From Intestinibacter sp. (GTDB taxonomy: Bacteria; Bacillota; Clostridia; Peptostreptococcales; Peptostreptococcaceae): 26,536 nucleotides of DNA. The stretch covers positions 1-26,536 of the forward strand of contig NZ_JALEXO010000243.1 of NCBI RefSeq assembly GCF_022780145.1, in the 5' to 3' direction. Shown here one piece after another: positions 25,126 to 26,536 of this stretch. The position numbers were made by a program, and so were the translations under genes. Below the pieces are notes generated by a model. It was given only the letters and a program-made list of their open reading frames with translations, was not told where the DNA came from and ran no database searches. How positions within the stretch are numbered: the first letter of the stretch is position 1; each line of letters opens with the position of its first letter.

Positions 25126-26536
25126 TTATCCTTCATATTTGACATTTATAATTTTTCCCATATCAGAAATATCATATCCACCTAATTCCATAACTCTTTT
25201 CTTAAATGAATCAGTTTCTATAGTTTCTAAAAGATTTTTTATGTAGTCAGATTCTAATAAACTTGCTTTTACTAATAAATCGTACTCTTCATCGCATATA
25301 GGAACAAAATCTAAATCTAATATATGAGCTGCTGAATAAACACCTAATCCGCAATCTGCATCGTCATTTTGTATAGCCTTTGCAAGAGACATATGAGTAG
25401 ATTCTTCTCTTTCATATCCGTTTATTTGAGATTTTTTAATTCCATTTTGATCTAATAAATAGTCAAATAGTATTCTAGTTCCAGCTCCTTTTTGTCTATT
25501 TATATATCTGATACCTGGTAAATCCTTGATAGATTTTATGTTTAATGGATTTCCTTTTTTAACTATAAATCCTTGTGTTCTCTTAACTAATTTTATTAGA
25601 GCTACATCTTCTTCTATATATTTTTTAATGTAAGGAACGTTGTAAGTAGCAGTATCTACATCAAATAAATGTATTGGTGCTATATGAGCTTGACCCTTTT
25701 TAATCGCTAAAAGACCTTGGAAGCTTCCCACATGAGTTGAACTAAGACCAACAGATCCTTTTGAATGCATAGTTATCTCATCATTTAAAACATCCATAAC
25801 TAAGTCGTGACTTCCTATAGATACTATAGTATTTTTTATTTGATCCATAGGCTTTAATAATTCAACCTTTACAACTTCACCTTCATTGTAGCCTTCTATA
25901 TTTTGAGGTATTACTAAAACACCATCGGCATGAACTAAGCTTGTTATTGTTCCGGCACCACGTTTAATTGGAGTAACTACAAATTTATCATCTATATATC
26001 CTAATTTTACTCTTACATATTCTTCGTATTTTAAGTTACTCATAACTCTTGTGCTTAAAACAGCATCTACTACTACAGGTTGATCTTCTACCTTGTAATT
26101 TAATTTATATAAAACTGGTTTTACTATTTTTTCCATAACAACCCAAGCAGATACTGGATATCCTGGAATACCTATTACTGGTTTGTTTTGAACTTGTCCA
26201 AGTATAGCTGGTTTACCTGGTTTAACAGCTAATCCGTGTATAACTACTTCTCCTAATTCTTCTACTATATCGTATGTAAAGTCCTCTCTACCTTGTGAAG
26301 ATCCTGCATTTACAAGCACCATATCACATTCTTCTAATGCTTTTTGAATGCATCCTTTTATCTTATAGTAATTATCTTCTACAATTGGATATCTGACTGG
26401 TTTTGCTCCGTATTGTAAAACTAATCCTTCAAATAATCTAGAGTTAAATTCTATTATATCTCCTATTTTAGGTGCTGTATGTCTGTCTATTAGCTCTGTT
26501 CCAGTTGGTATTATACCGACTTTGTATTCTTTAAAT
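25126..26536 (-). CDS. MoeA-like molybdopterin protein fused to a C-terminal periplasmic-binding-like domain (5' end outside window)
   Basis: The frame is open to the window edge, so the N-terminus is missing; about 469 residues are visible. The first part is the MoCF domain and domain IV of a MoeA: IIPTGTELI, VLVNAGSSQGREDFT, HGLAVKPGKPAILG and VIGIPGYPVSAW. From about residue 240 of the visible part comes a second domain (STHVGSFQGLLAIKKGQAHIAP, RTQGFIVKKGNP, NRQKGAGTRILFDYLL, DADCGLGVYSAA), the PBP-like module found in MoeA fusions and ModE-like proteins. The known architecture suggests handling of a specific oxyanion such as molybdate or tungstate. The metal is not evident. It ends in its own terminator, upstream of mobA. 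Confidence 0.92.
   Translation of the reverse strand, partial: FKEYKVGIIPTGTELIDRHTAPKIGDIIEFNSRLFEGLVLQYGAKPVRYPIVEDNYYKIKGCIQKALEECDMVLVNAGSSQGREDFTYDIVEELGEVVIHGLAVKPGKPAILGQVQNKPVIGIPGYPVSAWVVMEKIVKPVLYKLNYKVEDQPVVVDAVLSTRVMSNLKYEEYVRVKLGYIDDKFVVTPIKRGAGTITSLVHADGVLVIPQNIEGYNEGEVVKVELLKPMDQIKNTIVSIGSHDLVMDVLNDEITMHSKGSVGLSSTHVGSFQGLLAIKKGQAHIAPIHLFDVDTATYNVPYIKKYIEEDVALIKLVKRTQGFIVKKGNPLNIKSIKDLPGIRYINRQKGAGTRILFDYLLDQNGIKKSQINGYEREESTHMSLAKAIQNDDADCGLGVYSAAHILDLDFVPICDEEYDLLVKASLLESDYIKNLLETIETDSFKKRVMELGGYDISDMGKIINVKYEG

Noticed and set aside
1..26536. CRISPR arrays, tRNA or rRNA genes, insertion-sequence transposases, phage genes, T-box or cofactor riboswitches
   Set aside because: No repeat-spacer pattern, cloverleaf, conserved riboswitch core or transposase motif was seen in any gap; the only mobile element is the group II intron.

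Overview
The window is AT-rich, with strong AGGAGG-type ribosome binding sites, simple hairpin-plus-T terminators and low-GC Firmicute protein families. The order murB, PHP hydrolase, rapZ, yvcK, Nudix, whiA, dnaE, pfkA, pyk points to a Clostridia chromosome, most like the Peptostreptococcaceae (Clostridioides and relatives). That placement is an inference from gene content and composition. Almost every gene is on the minus strand; only fdhD is on the plus strand.

Layout, left to right in plus coordinates. (1) The 5' end of a CoA-disulfide-reductase-like flavoenzyme (cut by the window edge), a patatin-like lipase, the 23S rRNA methyltransferase rlmD, and an unrecognised four-helix membrane protein. 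(2) An NSS-family sodium-coupled transporter with a 32-codon MetS-like small subunit gene. (3) pyk and pfkA, a glycolytic pair behind an extended -10 promoter. (4) dnaE, split by a 2701-nt group II intron that carries its own reverse transcriptase/maturase. (5) whiA, Nudix, yvcK, rapZ, PHP and murB, a tightly packed cell-envelope and regulatory cluster. (6) A formate/molybdenum region: an FNT channel gene divergent from fdhD, then mobB, moeA and mobA, then a partial second MoeA fused to a periplasmic-binding-like domain.

The outstanding feature is the intron in dnaE. Its ends can be fixed to the base: 5' GTGCG at 13495, 3' AT at 10795, a 34-nt domain V at 10844-10877, and domain VI with a bulged A at 10802. 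Removing it restores one frame of 1173 codons. The insertion point lies inside the codon for the second Asp of the PDIDVD polymerase active-site motif, so no catalytically complete DnaE can be made without splicing. The intron-encoded protein appears to have lost the motif-A catalytic Asp of its reverse transcriptase (Asn at 177) and has Leu for Pro in the conserved PQG motif. Its maturase domain X, YADD box and HNH domain look intact. I infer an intron that may no longer be able to copy itself but is held in place because an essential gene needs its maturase.

The formate/molybdenum genes fit together as a support set for a molybdenum- or tungsten-dependent formate dehydrogenase, whose structural gene is not in the window: anion channel, FdhD sulfurtransferase, guanylyltransferase MobA/MobB and metal insertase MoeA. 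FdhD lacks the CXXC pair known from E. coli. Several starts were moved to an internal ATG or TTG with a better ribosome binding site (rlmD, pfkA, dnaE, whiA, rapZ, moeA, mobA).
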